Shown one piece after another: positions 1 through 13,300 of a stretch of 64,000 bases of DNA. The translations under genes were made by a program, and so were the position numbers. Below the pieces are notes generated by a model. It had not been told where the DNA came from, did not search any database, and saw only the letters and a list, made by a program, of their open reading frames with translations. Position 1 is the first letter of the stretch; the number at the start of each line of letters is the position of its first letter. Source of the stretch: Silurus meridionalis (lineage: Eukaryota; Chordata; Actinopteri; Siluriformes; Siluridae); NCBI RefSeq assembly GCF_014805685.1, contig NC_060885.1, positions 33,987,632-34,051,631 on the forward strand. Direction: 5' to 3'.

Positions 1-171
1 CACTAAACGAACTTGCGGTCCGCCACTTAATACCTTCCTGAGGGAACTCTGTTTTAAACTCTGTTCCGGGGGTTAAATAAACATAAAAAAGGATTGCATT
101 TGGTACACATGTGCACCCAAATAAGTTTGGTACAAATATGTGTACCGTTACACCCCCAACAAAACCCCTGG

Positions 172-248
<77 letters not shown>

Positions 249-1591
249 TGCTGTTCTGCAAGAATATTTTAAATTGAAATGTAGAAAAGGTCAGTGACCC
301 CTGTGGTGTCGTTAAAAAAAAAAAATTGATTCGAAACTTAACACACGACACCATTAGAGTTTTCCTGTAGACGTGTATATGATTAATGGGCAGAGGCGGT
401 GAGTATTGATTGTTCTGACTCTTGCAGAGTCTCTGGTCTTTGTTTCTATAGTTACAGCAGACGCTGATGAGTGCAGTACATTTCATACCAAGTGAACAGT
501 GAATTACTGTAGCCTACTTTCATGATGTGCACATGACTTTACACCACTTTTATGAATTTTTGATGAAGATTGGTTTGTGTTTTATGACCATCCCATTCCA
601 CATTTAGACCCCATGTTCTGTTATAATGAGCTCCACTCTTCTGGGAAGATGTTCGAATAGATGTCAGGTAGTGATGTAGGTGAGAAGGTGAGGAGGGCTT
701 GGGGGGTGCAGTCAGCGTTCACATTCATCCCAAAGGTGTTTAATAGGGTTTATTGAACGAGATCTTCCTCTCCAACCCATGTAAAGCAGATCTTCATGGA
801 AAAGTCAGTGCACAGGAGCATTGTCATGCTTGAACAGGTTGGAATCTCCTAGACATCCAAAAACATCATGTACACTTGGGTGCCTCCAACTTTGTAGTAA
901 TAGATTGATGAAGAATCACGAGTTAATATTTTTTGTCCATATTGTGTAGGGATCTAAAAACCAACATGAACTCAGATCTAATGTTTCTCCAGGATGCTCC
1001 AAGGATTCATAAGAACATTAGGTAATGTCCATGATAATAAACCTAACCTCCATTGAAAAGTATCCTATATGCATGTGTTAATCAGGAGGTCTGTTGCATC
1101 ATTACCCAATTCTGCTCTTTCTTATCCTTCATTCTTCAATTTTCCTTCATGGTTGAACAAAATTTGATTGGAGCCAAGATCATGCAGTTTGAGTTCCATT
1201 CCACACACATGCAGAAGGCGTTTGAGTTCTGATTTGATTTATTAGATACGGATACAAATCCAGGTTTCCGCACCTCATACAAAAGTGTCTGAAGTTGGAA
1301 TTCAAATTCTGTGATTGAATTGAAAGAACTTAAGTGTCCTGCATGGATCCTCATTTGGAATGAACTGCACCCACACCCTCCTGTAGCTGAATATGCAATA
1401 AGTCACGTTTTAAAATTCAATGTATGGTCTTCCCTGAAGAATGGCTTTTATTATAACCACTACATGTGGGACAGTATTATGGGATGTTATGTTATGGGTT
1501 TAGCTGTATGGCATGCGGTGTATGTCCTTATTTTATTAGTCTTTTAATTTTATTTTAAGTTTGAGGTTGTAGGTCCTGAGTTAAGTGCAGT

Positions 1592-1643
<52 letters not shown>

Positions 1644-1797
1644 CTCGTGGGCTCGACCTCTGTATCACCGCGTGTTTTGTAGGTGCTGTAAAGCTCGTGT
1701 CTGTCAGGAAGAACATTTGCATGACTAATGGTGCAGCTGCAAGAACAAGGCTGGAGCGAGCGATCGATCGTGGGAGCGGGCAGCTGGTCAAAAAACC

Positions 1798-1852
<55 letters not shown>

Positions 1853-2484
1853 CCCTCTTTCTCTCAAAACACACCGTTTTTCCTTTTTTTTGGCTTTGGA
1901 CTTTTCCTCATATTTCCCCTTGATTAAGATAAGCACATGGAGCGAGAACGCGTCGTTAACCAGAGAAAAGATGTTTTCCTGTTTCCTTAATGACGTCATA
2001 ATGTCAGGTCCGAGACCTTCGCCTGTAGCCACATTGAAATGATATAAAGATATTAAAACGCTGTTATTCAGACAGCTATCGTCAGCGTTTCGATGGAGCG
2101 CACATTAAATTCTTTACTATACGCAGCTCGGGTACTAATAAGTGGACTCGTGCTTTTGAAATGGAAAACCCAAATGACCCGAAAGCTTTTAATGCTTTTT
2201 ATGCTTTTTTTGGTACCATCATCATGTCTCTGCACAGAACGAATGCTGATCGAGTCGCAATCTTGAAAAAAAAATTCATGCGGCAGAATATATTCGCTTT
2301 GTGGAAATGTTTAAAAAATAAAAAACGTCATCTTGATCATAAATCGGTATTTCCTGTGTTTTCTATGGTTATAGATGAATTAATTACAACTTTCATTTAG
2401 CTCCGCCCCCAGGATGTTTAATAACCCTTAGAGTCTCTATGGAATGAGCAGGAGTTCCCACGCTATGTTTTTGCGTCCACGCAG
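1..2484 (+). other. wdr11: intron of wdr11 upstream of the first visible exon
   Basis: No WDR11 exon was found here although residues before VIPC must lie upstream, so this is taken as the 3' part of an intron. It holds three (CA)n arrays (174-248, 1593-1640, 1799-1851) and a copy of the dispersed GGGACACC element at about 572-945. The intron ends in a normal ...GCAG acceptor at 2481-2484. The 2050-2400 stretch is AT-rich with no recognised feature. Confidence 0.7.
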
Positions 2485-2587
2485 GTGATTCCTTGTGCTC
2501 AGAGGGACGCTCTTTACTGCCTGCACGAGAACGGCTGCATCACGCTGCGTGTCTGCCGATCTACTGCTCTATCAGCGGAGGAACCAG
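2485..2587 (+). CDS. wdr11: wdr11 window exon 1
   Basis: Encodes [18 protein letters not shown] followed by ITLRVCRS, the end of a WD blade in propeller 1; human has the near-identical VIPCFQRDGLFCLHENGC. The acceptor is GCAG at 2481-2484. The donor reads CCAG|GCAAGA, so the next intron is of the GC-AG class. The exon is 103 bp and ends with one base of a split valine codon. Confidence 0.92.
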
Positions 2588-5500
2588 GCAAGAACCTTCA
2601 CACCTTTTTAGAACTTCCTTTTTCTTTTCGACCTGTAACAGTTACAGCACCATAATCATCCAGACTCTATAGTGATGGAGCCACATGGTGGAATGGTACT
2701 TAGATTAGATTTGAGCATTTTATTTATTTGTGCTGAGTTTTCACAATGTTGGAATATGGTATTTGTTTTGTACAGAAAGATCACCACGAATGCAACGGTT
2801 ACATTCTTCTAATTCATATCATCTGTTGTTCATTTCTGAGCAGTTATGATACGAATTGTATCTGTATATGTTTCTTTTGGGCCAGTGATCTTATTGTAAT
2901 TCTTATGACTCACTTGATAAAGTCTAGTGGAAATCAGTAGAAATGAAAAGCCTACAGTTTTAAAACCCGGAATAATAAAACTGTATAATAACGATCTCTA
3001 AATCTTCTCTCAGTTTGGAGTCTGAGCTGTAGACTGAAATCTCGCCCCTGCTGTGATTACATTCCTGCAAAATATCGACTCGGGATTTAATGCTGCGAGC
3101 TGGAGAACATGACCTCCAACACGACCGCATTGTCAAAATAACCTTAAAGGCCACTTTAATTATCGCCTGCCGCGGCACTGCTACGGTCTGATCCACAGGA
3201 GCCCAAAGTTTTTTCTACAAAGGGCCAAAAATCCAGCTTGAGTGAGGGGCTGAGAATAAAGTTTGCCAGATTCCTCTAATTTATGATTTTTTAATATTTA
3301 AAAATTAATAACTAGAAAACACCTCGGTACAGTTTTTATTTATTTCGGTTCAAGTTATGTGAAACATGAAGTACAATAAGAAACAATTTAACTAATTTTA
3401 CAATTAAATTTAAAGCCGAATACAGTTTATTCAGTCACTTTCAATCAGAGACATGAAGCAGCTTCTTATTTTCAAAGGTTTACTATAAGCAATTTTTTCC
3501 TAAAAAAAATTTTTAAATTAAAATTCAAAGGTCACCATGGCCCTGGTTTGGCCCCCACAGGCCCTGGTCTGGCCCCCACAGGCCCTGGTTTGGCCCCCAC
3601 AGGCCCTGGTTTGGCCCCCACAGGCCCTAGTATGGGCATCTTTAGTCTAATATATCTCGGGTTTGAGAGAAGCTTTGGGCTGAATAACATCTAATGAAAA
3701 TGTATGAGCAAATGTATGAGCAAATGTATGAGCAGCGATGATCAGATTCCAAGCACTTTATTTTTTTATTCTAAAAAACTCTAGATTATGTATTATTTTG
3801 TATTCATTTATTTTATGTTCTTATTCCATCTGCAATAAATTTGCATCGATTTCCGTTTTTTTTATTTTGTATTTTTTTATTTTTTTGTTTTAATAACGAT
3901 GGTAATAAAACTAATATTTTAATGCATATTTTATATTAATGCATTGGGATGAGTTTTTATCATTTGACCCTAAAATTTAAAGATATTCGTTTATTAATAT
4001 GCAAAATCTGATTAATGATATGCAAAAGAGATTTGAAAAAATAAATGTTGTACTTACTTGTGACCAATAGGTAGCGCTGTTTGTGGTTATTGTACAACAA
4101 AGATTGTTAGGAACAAGCATTTCAAAAGACATAGCAAAAATCCTTTATATTATACAGTGAAAAATAAAAAAGTAATATTTTTTATATAGTAATAAAAATG
4201 TAACTTGCTCAGCTGCAGTGGCGTCTGAGATGGAGCAGGGAGTGCAGGAGCTGTCTTATGATCTGCGCTCTCAGTGCGACGCCATTCGAGTGACCAAAAC
4301 GGTGCGTCCGTACCGCGCGGTGATCTGCCCCGTCAACGAGAACAGAGCCGCCCTGGTGGTGAGCGATGGGCGCATCATGCTCTGGGAGCTCAAAGCTCAC
4401 GTCGGGAAAGCATCCAACCCTGGGTACGTCAGATTACACCCTCATACACAAATAAGCATGATTAGATTTCTACCATGTATCTCTTCATGAACCCTGTGAC
4501 TTTCATCATTCTTTCCGCATCTTTGTTTTGGACTTGCCTAATTACCGGCTTAAATCAGGCAGGGTCGCATTAGATAAAACTCACACACCATAACTGTCCC
4601 TCATATATCGTAGAGCCAGACTTCCTTGTGGGAAGGAGGATCAACGTTGGATCAGACTTGCAGTTGGTTAAGGACCATTTTCTAGATTAATCAGATTTTT
4701 TTCTGTGCAGGATGATTAAAATACTTTTTTTGAGCTTGCAACCTGCTTTTATTGTTCATCCTGATTACTGATGAGCAGTTGGGTAACATTTATTGCATAA
4801 ATATGTGAACGGAAATAAATATGAACATATTCACTAATAAATATAATTTATAAAAGATAAATAATAAATATAATATAGCGTGCAGTGTGCAGCGATTCGC
4901 CTCTAGAGGCCGCTTTTGTAATGACGGTAGGAGCCGGAAAAACTATCTATGGATTTTTGTCAATAGCCAATAGTGCCAGCGATCAACTCTAACTTGTATT
5001 TGTCCTGCGGGCGTTGTTTAACCCCTGCGGTAGGAAAAACAGTATAATTTAACTAATCGGTCCAAAAAGTGTATCTGACTTTTTTTTTCTTTCTCTCTGT
5101 TTTTTTCTACCTCTTTCTTTGTTTGCTGTTTAAATACAGTTCAGGTTTGTCCCCGCTCTACTCCCCAGTTCATTTTTGTGGGACTCCGTTGGGTCAGAAC
5201 CAGAAACGAATCCCAGACCTCTCCCTCAACACTATGATCGGTGAGTCTTTCCTGCTGCAGAACGACGCTACACTCATTGAAATGATTTGTACTAGAGCTG
5301 GAGAGATCTGAAAATAATAAGCACCACATTTATATATGAACATATTGTGATAATAGAAATAAAGGAGGAAAAAACCCCCGGTGAGCTTCACTGACATCCG
5401 ATTATATTTATTCTGTTACCCAGGATTCATATAAACACTTGGTGAGAGAATTCACCCATACAGAAACGTCTAGACATCAAACACTGTTTTATGTTTCTGC

Positions 5501-6511
5501 AATTATATTCACTTCTTGAACAAGGATGGTTCTTCTTTATACTCTGGGTCAATAGTTTCCTCATGGAAAAGACCTGTTGGCAAATCAAGTAAAATAGACT
5601 TTAATATCCAGAAGCAATCCTTACTGTGATCCAGATATTGTAAAAAGAAATCACTCATTTACTGAATTTTACAAAACCTGGTCCACAGTGGGTCATAGTG
5701 AATCAGAGTGGGTCATATCATAGTGGATCACAGGAGATCCCAGTGGGTCATAGTGGATTGTAGTGGACCGCCGTGGATTACCGTGTCTCACTGAGGATCA
5801 CAGTGGGTCATAGTGGGTCACAGGCTATCACAATGTGTCACAGGGGATCATAATTGGTCACTGTGGGTCAAAGTCGATCACAGTGGATCTAAACAGAAAC
5901 ACTCAATAGGATTGGAGCTTAATAGTGGGAGATCTTCCACTCCAACCCATGGAAAGCAGATCTTCATGGTGCACAGGTACATTGTCATCCTGCAATAAGT
6001 TTTTGTCTCCTAGTCCAAGTGAAGGGAAACTTGAATTCTACCATGTCCAGAGACACCTGATACAAATGTGTGCCTCCAATCGTGTGCTAATAGTCTGAGG
6101 ATGGAATATGACTGGAAAAGTCAGGTGACCAGTCATGTTGTGTATGTAGTATGTGTGTGTGTGTGTGTGTGTGTGTAGGCACTGAATATAAAGGCTTACC
6201 TACATTACTACACTACACTATGAGAACGTAGACAAGATCAGACAGGATCACATATTAATTTTACTGATAATATTTGAGTTTCTTTATACTGAAACTTTGG
6301 CCTGAACCTGTTATAAGACACTTGAAAACCTTCTTAATGAAAAGCCCCCCAAAAAATCCTCCGTTTGTGGAATTTTTGCACCTAAATAGAAAACAACCAG
6401 GTTTCTTTTCCTCCTCACATTTCTTCTTTATCTCCAGCTCTTCACTGACTCCTGCATGGAATAACATTAAGCATCTTTCTGTACAGTATCTGCATCTCAC
6501 CCTGTCTAGCT

Positions 6512-6570
<59 letters not shown>

Positions 6571-6748
6571 GCCTCTCTCTCTCTCTCTCTCTACCATGGT
6601 CTTGCTCTCTCCAAATCTTTTTGTTCCAGTCGGTGGCCCAACACTGATAACCTTCTCAAAGATGGAGGGCTCTTTTATCTTCTTTATCTTTTTTTCAGCT
6701 TTGTTACAGAACTGATACTTCCTGCTATTTGCCCTAAGGTTATACTAG

Positions 6749-6814
<66 letters not shown>

Positions 6815-8274
6815 ACATTGGTGATCATTATCACATTTATAATCTTTTATCTTTCGTTGTTTATTCCGCTCTCAGACTTACAGTGTAAAATCCCATTAGC
6901 AGGATCCGGAATTTTTGCTGTCTGTAGCATTTTTTTTTTTAATTAAGTTACTATCATTATTTATATTCTTCTTTTTTTTACTATGCAGTTTGATATCTAA
7001 GTCCATAAACCCCAACTTTTTTAATCTTGCATCAAATCTAATGCCATGCCTGATCCAACACAGCGTCTAATCTTACACAGAGTCTGACCTAACATCACTA
7101 CATTTGACACAGGTTCCAATCTGATCTATCCCAGTCTCTGATCTAAGAATATAATGGTGTTAGATCAGACATTACGTTAGATCTGACACACGGCGAAGTC
7201 AGATAAGAACTTCTGTAATGAGGAAGTGTTTGATCAGACACAATGTAAGGTAGCGTGAGATCAGTCATGGTGTAGACGAGATCACAACCTCCTATATGTG
7301 GTGCACTCCTAGATTGGAATCCATGCAGAACATGGTGTTTGACCAGACCCAGTCTTTAGATTAGACACAATGTTTTTAGATTGGACTGGGGAGTTAGATC
7401 AGATCAAAGCTTTGTCACGTGGAGCGGTGCAGGATCAGCTGTTGTGTTAAATCAGACGTATTGAATCCTGTGATGATCCTATGTTAGATCTGACGGTGGA
7501 ATAGATCAGATTAAAACCTCTGCCAAATAATGTGGTGTTAGATCAGAAAATAAAGGTTTAGATCAGATCAGAACTGTTCTGATGAAGTGTTGGAACAGAT
7601 GCAGTGTAGTTGGAGGTGGTGTTTGAATAGTCAGAGTGTTGGGTCTGATCAGAGGTGGAGTGGTGTAGGATTGGACGCACTGTTGATCAGACACTATCTA
7701 ATGTGTGTTTTCCTGAGACGTCTTGCCTCAGACTGGTTGCTTGTTAATAGGTTGTAGTAATGAAAGTAATTTTTCCACCATATAAAAGTTTTTTTTATTT
7801 TATGTCTCTCTTTATCTCTTTTTACCTGGTGCTCTTACACAAGGAGCTTTTAGTGTATGAAATGCCTTTACTACGTCTCATCTCCTTTTCCCCCTCAGGT
7901 CCCACTCTGATCTCGGGTGTTGATCCCCCATATCCACAGTGGGGCAGCAGGAGGTGCAGCTGAAGTTCCTACTGACAGGGTTGTTGTCTGGTTTGCCTCT
8001 GCCTCCCTTCTCGCTGCGCATGTGTCCTCCGTTAACCACTAAAAATATTCAACATTACCAGCCGCTGCTGGCTGTGGGTGAGTATTAAACACTGCAGCAG
8101 ATCACATCAGAAATCGTGTATGTAAAAAAATTAGTTCTAGTGTTGCTGCCAATCCTTCCAAATCCCTCCTTTTCTGCTTTCATTACTTCAGTTCCTTCTG
8201 AATTCTGAATTTAGTGGTGGTTTATGGAGGGTTATTAGACAGCCAGGCAGACCTACTGACTGATTGACTGATTA

Positions 8275-8306
<32 letters not shown>

Positions 8307-9014
8307 GTTGGTTGGTTGGTTGGTTGATTGGTTGGTTGATTGGTATGTATAAAGACGGATCTGTACAAATGACTTATACTTATCTACTTAATACAACTAA
8401 GCAGTTGAGGGTTAAGGGCCTTGCTCAACATGTCATTGAAAGGAAGAAGAAAACTGAAATGACATATTTTAATTAAAGCACAAATACACAGGCACAAAAA
8501 CACACAAAAAAAGTCCTTAGAAAACCGTATCATGACCGAATTTATCACGGTACAGATGATGAATCATTTAATCGTCCAGCTCTACACAAGTAACAACGTC
8601 TAGTGACTTTTTATGGTAGAACAACAAGCGATGAAAATTTCTCTATTTGTACACAAATTTGTCCTTTATGTTAGCAGTGGCGTGTTCACGCAGCGGAAAG
8701 CCGAACGCCATTAAACTGATAGAAATGAGAGCGGGAGGAATAAACGAGACCATCTCTAACGCGCCCCTAATGACCATGTGGGACCGGAGAGCGTATGTTA
8801 GGGGGTTGAATCATCAGACAGCACTCCCAACATGTTCATACTGCTTGATGGATAAACCATAGGATAACAAGCAGCTCTTATAGTATTTCTCTGGTCTCAC
8901 AGAGTGATGGAACAAACGACACGAATCATCTGTTCATTTTCATCTCAGGGTCTAAGAAACTAAAGCATCGTCATGGAGGAGGGAAAAATATCCAGTGTTC
9001 TGTTAATCTGTCTG

Positions 9015-9052
<38 letters not shown>

Positions 9053-9454
9053 CCCTGTGACCACAATCTGTAAAATAATTGAGGATGTGCTTGGATATTA
9101 AAAAAAGATTCAAACGTTCCCTTTATATAACATTTAGAACAGGAAGGATTTCGTTATGAGCAGCTGATTACTGTATTTCTGGGTGAGGGTGTGCTGAGGA
9201 ATGACATGGAGATGTGTAAGATCATATAACAGGCCGAGTGTAGTTTTGGTGTAATTTGGTTGCAGTGTTTCATAAAGTTTATTTTCTAGAGAGTTACAGT
9301 ACAGAAACTAATTCTCAGTTGAGAACATGTTTTAGAACAGTAGGAAAACACTTTCTACATATTACACTAACAAACAGTTGCACAAGTTCTCTAGAGTTTG
9401 GTGTGCACACCAAACTCTAGAGAACTTGTGCAGTTGTTTGTCCAATTGTTTGTT

Positions 9455-9506
<52 letters not shown>

Positions 9507-9509
9507 TGA

Positions 9510-9570
<61 letters not shown>

Positions 9571-9770
9571 AAGAAAGACTGATATACAACCAGACTGAAA
9601 GATGGACAGACAGACAACAGACAGACAGACATACAGACAGACAGATTGATTGTATGACTGATTGATAGACAGAAGGATTGACAGATCATTTGACAGGCAG
9701 ACAGACAGATAAAATAATAAAATAAGAAATATAAACTGTCAATTACAGTAATATTGCACTTGTTATACTG

Positions 9771-9813
<43 letters not shown>

Positions 9814-10270
9814 ACTGTGCATTATTTCAGTAAAACAGCACAGTTTTGAAAGTAGCTTCTGTCTATAACATAAACAACATGTTCATATTAATGCACTCGT
9901 TTCACTACATTATAGTTAAACAGCAGGTAAAGAAAAAAAAAAAAAAGAGATTTTTATGTTAATAATCAGGGTAAAACATTCCGAATTGCCTCAGATAGCA
10001 GTTAAAAACCCCACAACAATGTAAAATCTCTTTAGAAACTTGAACATGATAATTATAAAAATAATATTCAGCACATCTACTGCACCTGATCATTAACTGC
10101 TGAGTGGAACAAGGCGCTTGAATAAAATCAGAATTACAGAATCAGTGTACTGCATGTTGCATCTTAATCTGGAAAATAAAAGCCGTGCTGGATATCAAAG
10201 TATGTAATAAAATATGTTTGTGGCAATGAGGTTCCTCTGTTGTTTTATAGAGACAATTAAGAGAGAGACA

Positions 10271-10323
<53 letters not shown>

Positions 10324-13300
10324 TGAAAGTGAGAGAGAGAGTCCACAGTGTTGCATCCATCAGATCTTCTATTCATTAACTTCAAAAGACATTGGAGAAA
10401 AATTCCAACTGCAAGATGAAGAAGGACACATTTACAGAAGTTTATTTGGGGGGAATGGTGACAAAAAAAGATGCTGTAATGGTTTTCTTGACATCTTTTC
10501 CAAGTGACTGAGCTCGCATTGTGCACATAAAGCACTCGAATCATTTTCCTCCTTCTACAGTCAATTTCCACTCAGATCTCCTGTCGGATCAGCTCTGCTC
10601 ATCCCCCGTTAAAGCTGCGCAGGCTTCGTGCAGCACCATGACGACGTTCACCTCCAGATTTCACGTCTGGGAGAATTAAAATTCTGGCTGATTATCATGT
10701 AGAGATTAGTGTGTTTTATTTTTGAGGAGTATTTGATTACAAGCTCGTAGTCGGAGACATGAATGCAGAGAGATGCCGTGGCTCTAGAAAATTACGTTTT
10801 CACTCAAACGAACAATATGATCGATCGATTTTTGTTATTGTGTGGTTTGTGTTTAAATTTACAGCATGTAGCAGATGTTCTTATCCAGAGCGACTTGCAT
10901 TTATCTTATTCATACAACTAATCAGCTATTAGGGGCCTTGCTCAGGGGCCCAGGTGTGGCAGCTTGGTATGGCTGGGATTTGAACTCAAGACCTGTGGAG
11001 TCAAAGTCCAATGCCTTAACCACCAAACCACCACCTCCATCACATTCACATTTCCTCAAGCCTCATCCAGAGCAACTTACAGTTATCTTCTTTATACAAC
11101 TAACCAGTTAAGGGTTCAGAGCCCTACTCAATGTTTAAACTTCTGATTGGAGTTCAAATCCCAGCACCACCAAGCTGTCACTGATGGGCCCTTGAGCGAG
11201 GACCTTTACCTGGTCTGTTGTATAAATGAGATAACTGTAGGTTGACCTTGATAAGGCCGTCTGCCAAATGCCGTTATTGTGAACTGATGTGAATGTTTTG
11301 ATAAGGAAGTGCTGGCTGGTGGTCAGGAGATAGCAACTGAGGCAATTTCGGGGAAAAAACATGATTACGTGAAGACTCGAAGTATTCGCTTCATCACAGC
11401 CGTAGTGCTTTCGATTAAACGACTTGTTTGTTAGGAGACAGAACCAACGATATACTGCACCTTCAAACATACGACAAAGAGTTTGAACGAAATTATGATA
11501 GTATACATGAACTTTTTCTTGCATTTCGAGAGCCTTTATGATCTCGAGTGATGCAGCTGAGGATGAGAAACTTTCATACCCAGAAAGTACGGTTCAGGCT
11601 TATGGGGCACCTTATCATGAAGTTTCATTTCATTGCTCCATGTTTTACTTGATGACGGAATCTATGCGAATCAGTGCGAATCAATACGAGTCAGTGCGAA
11701 TCAATACGAATCAATACGAATCAATACGAATCAGTGTGAATCAGTGTGAATCAATGTGAATCAGTGTGAATCAGTGCGAATCAGTGCGAATAAATATGAA
11801 TCAGTGCGAATCAATACGAATCAGTGTGAATCAATGCGAATCAATACGAATCAGTGTGAATCAATGCGAATCATTGCTAATCAATGCGAATCCATACGAA
11901 TCAGTGCGAATCAATGTGAATCAATACGAATCAGTGTAAATCAATGCGAATCAGTGTGAATCAATACGAATCAGTGTGAATCAATGCGAATCAATACGAA
12001 TCAATACGAATCAGTGGATCTCTGTTGAAGAACATACCGTTATCAGAACGCATGTTTCTTGTGTAGACCACTGCTGAACTACTTTTTCAGACTTATCTTT
12101 GCATGGTACATAGGAACCCAGAAATAAGTTGTCGTACAGAAAGTACAGAAATAAGAGATGATTTCCTGCAACACACTGTTCTGGAATTGCCTTTCTGTGT
12201 GGAGGTTGTGAGAACATGCCAGGAACCTGCACCTGAACAGTGCGGGTGGAGAAGCTGTAAAATAATCAGCTTGTCTTTGAAAGTGTATTAAAAGTCAGAG
12301 CATTAGCAGGATGTTGTGTATCTGAACTCCGTCAGTGTGCAGCTGCTCCACACGGTTCAGTGGTTTACTCTGGAAACTTGAGACCAATCGCACATTTCTG
12401 GATCAATTCATCCCGGGACGCATGCGATCGATATATATATATATATGTGTGTATTTATCTATCTGTTGTGGTTGTTTACCCAATTATAATCATTTTTTTT
12501 CTAATGAACATTTCTTACATTTTTTTATATCTGTGTGTATGAAGTGACTGTTGATTTTTTTGTCATGTAGATGTTTGATATTTAAAAGCCACTCCATGTT
12601 GCTCTGAAGGTCAGGACATTCAGATGATGACTATCGATTGAACCAGTGTGTGCTTGTGTATTCTGCAGGTTCGAGTAATGGCTCGGTGCTGGTGTATAAC
12701 CTGACGAGTGGTCTCCTGCACAAAGAGCTCAGCGTGCATTCATGTGAAGTCAGGTGAGTAGTGTTTCCTTCTCTTACTTTTCATCACGTGAGCATCAGTG
12801 TTGCATATAAAAATGTATGCATTTTATTTCTTTATTTTTTGTAATGTTTAGATTTTTTTTTAATAAAAGAAAGAGATTCTTTTAGCACCAGTCAGAGTTC
12901 AGTTGTGCCGTTATATCGACGGCGCCGGGTTTCTCAGTGCTCCCACATTTACTGACTTTTCAGTAATCATCACAGGGGGTGAGAGAAGAAAGACGATAAT
13001 AATGACCATGTGCAACGCTAGGTTTGAAAGAGATCTGACGTGGTGCAGAAGCTGTCAGTGTTGAAAAGAAAAGCCCATAATTAAACCTGAGTGAAAGTCG
13101 AAAGAACATTGCATGGTCGGCCCGACTCTGTTTTTTTTTTTGTTCTCCTGAATTTGGTCCCCATCTGCCAGCTCTTCCTGATCAGACCATAAGCCAGGGT
13201 GAAGGCAAACACATACCTTCTCTGAGATACGGCCAGCTTTTAGCACCTTTTCAAACTTCTGCTCATGCAGCAGAACAGATTCTGAGAAAGTGCTATCTGC

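Larger units (their letters stand above)
5241..7898 (+). other. wdr11: wdr11 intron 3
   Basis: Contains a degenerate roughly 10-bp repeat built on GTGGGTCATAGTGGATCACA (about 5690-5885), a GGGACACC-family copy (about 5895-6150), (GT)n at 6152-6177, (CT)n at 6512-6592, (GT)n at 6750-6813, and a cluster of AGATCAGACAC-like motifs at about 7085-7700. Confidence 0.8.
8078..12668 (+). other. wdr11: wdr11 intron 4
   Basis: Contains GATT/GGTT tetranucleotides (8260-8345), a SINE fragment (about 8370-8450), (AC)n at 9018-9051, a 72-bp palindrome (9370-9441), a (GACA)n array (9456-9715), (AC)n at 9774-9805, (GA)n at 10261-10340, two SINE regions (10862-11030, 11060-11285), a 10-bp minisatellite (11662-12016) and short (AT)n at 12431-12448. 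Sequence between these is AT-rich and unremarkable. Confidence 0.8.

Noticed and set aside
1..2484. earlier wdr11 exons
   Set aside because: Looked for a block resembling GVIAIERTGVPFLQ with splice signals before 2485 and found none; the upstream exons must be outside.
6274..6888. 204-codon frame of S/L and C/V runs
   Set aside because: Product of CT and GT microsatellites in intron 3.
9456..9715. CRISPR-like regular repeats
   Set aside because: Simple GACA tetranucleotides with no unique spacers, in a fish intron.
11538..11959. [12 protein letters not shown] open frames
   Set aside because: By-product of the 10-bp minisatellite.
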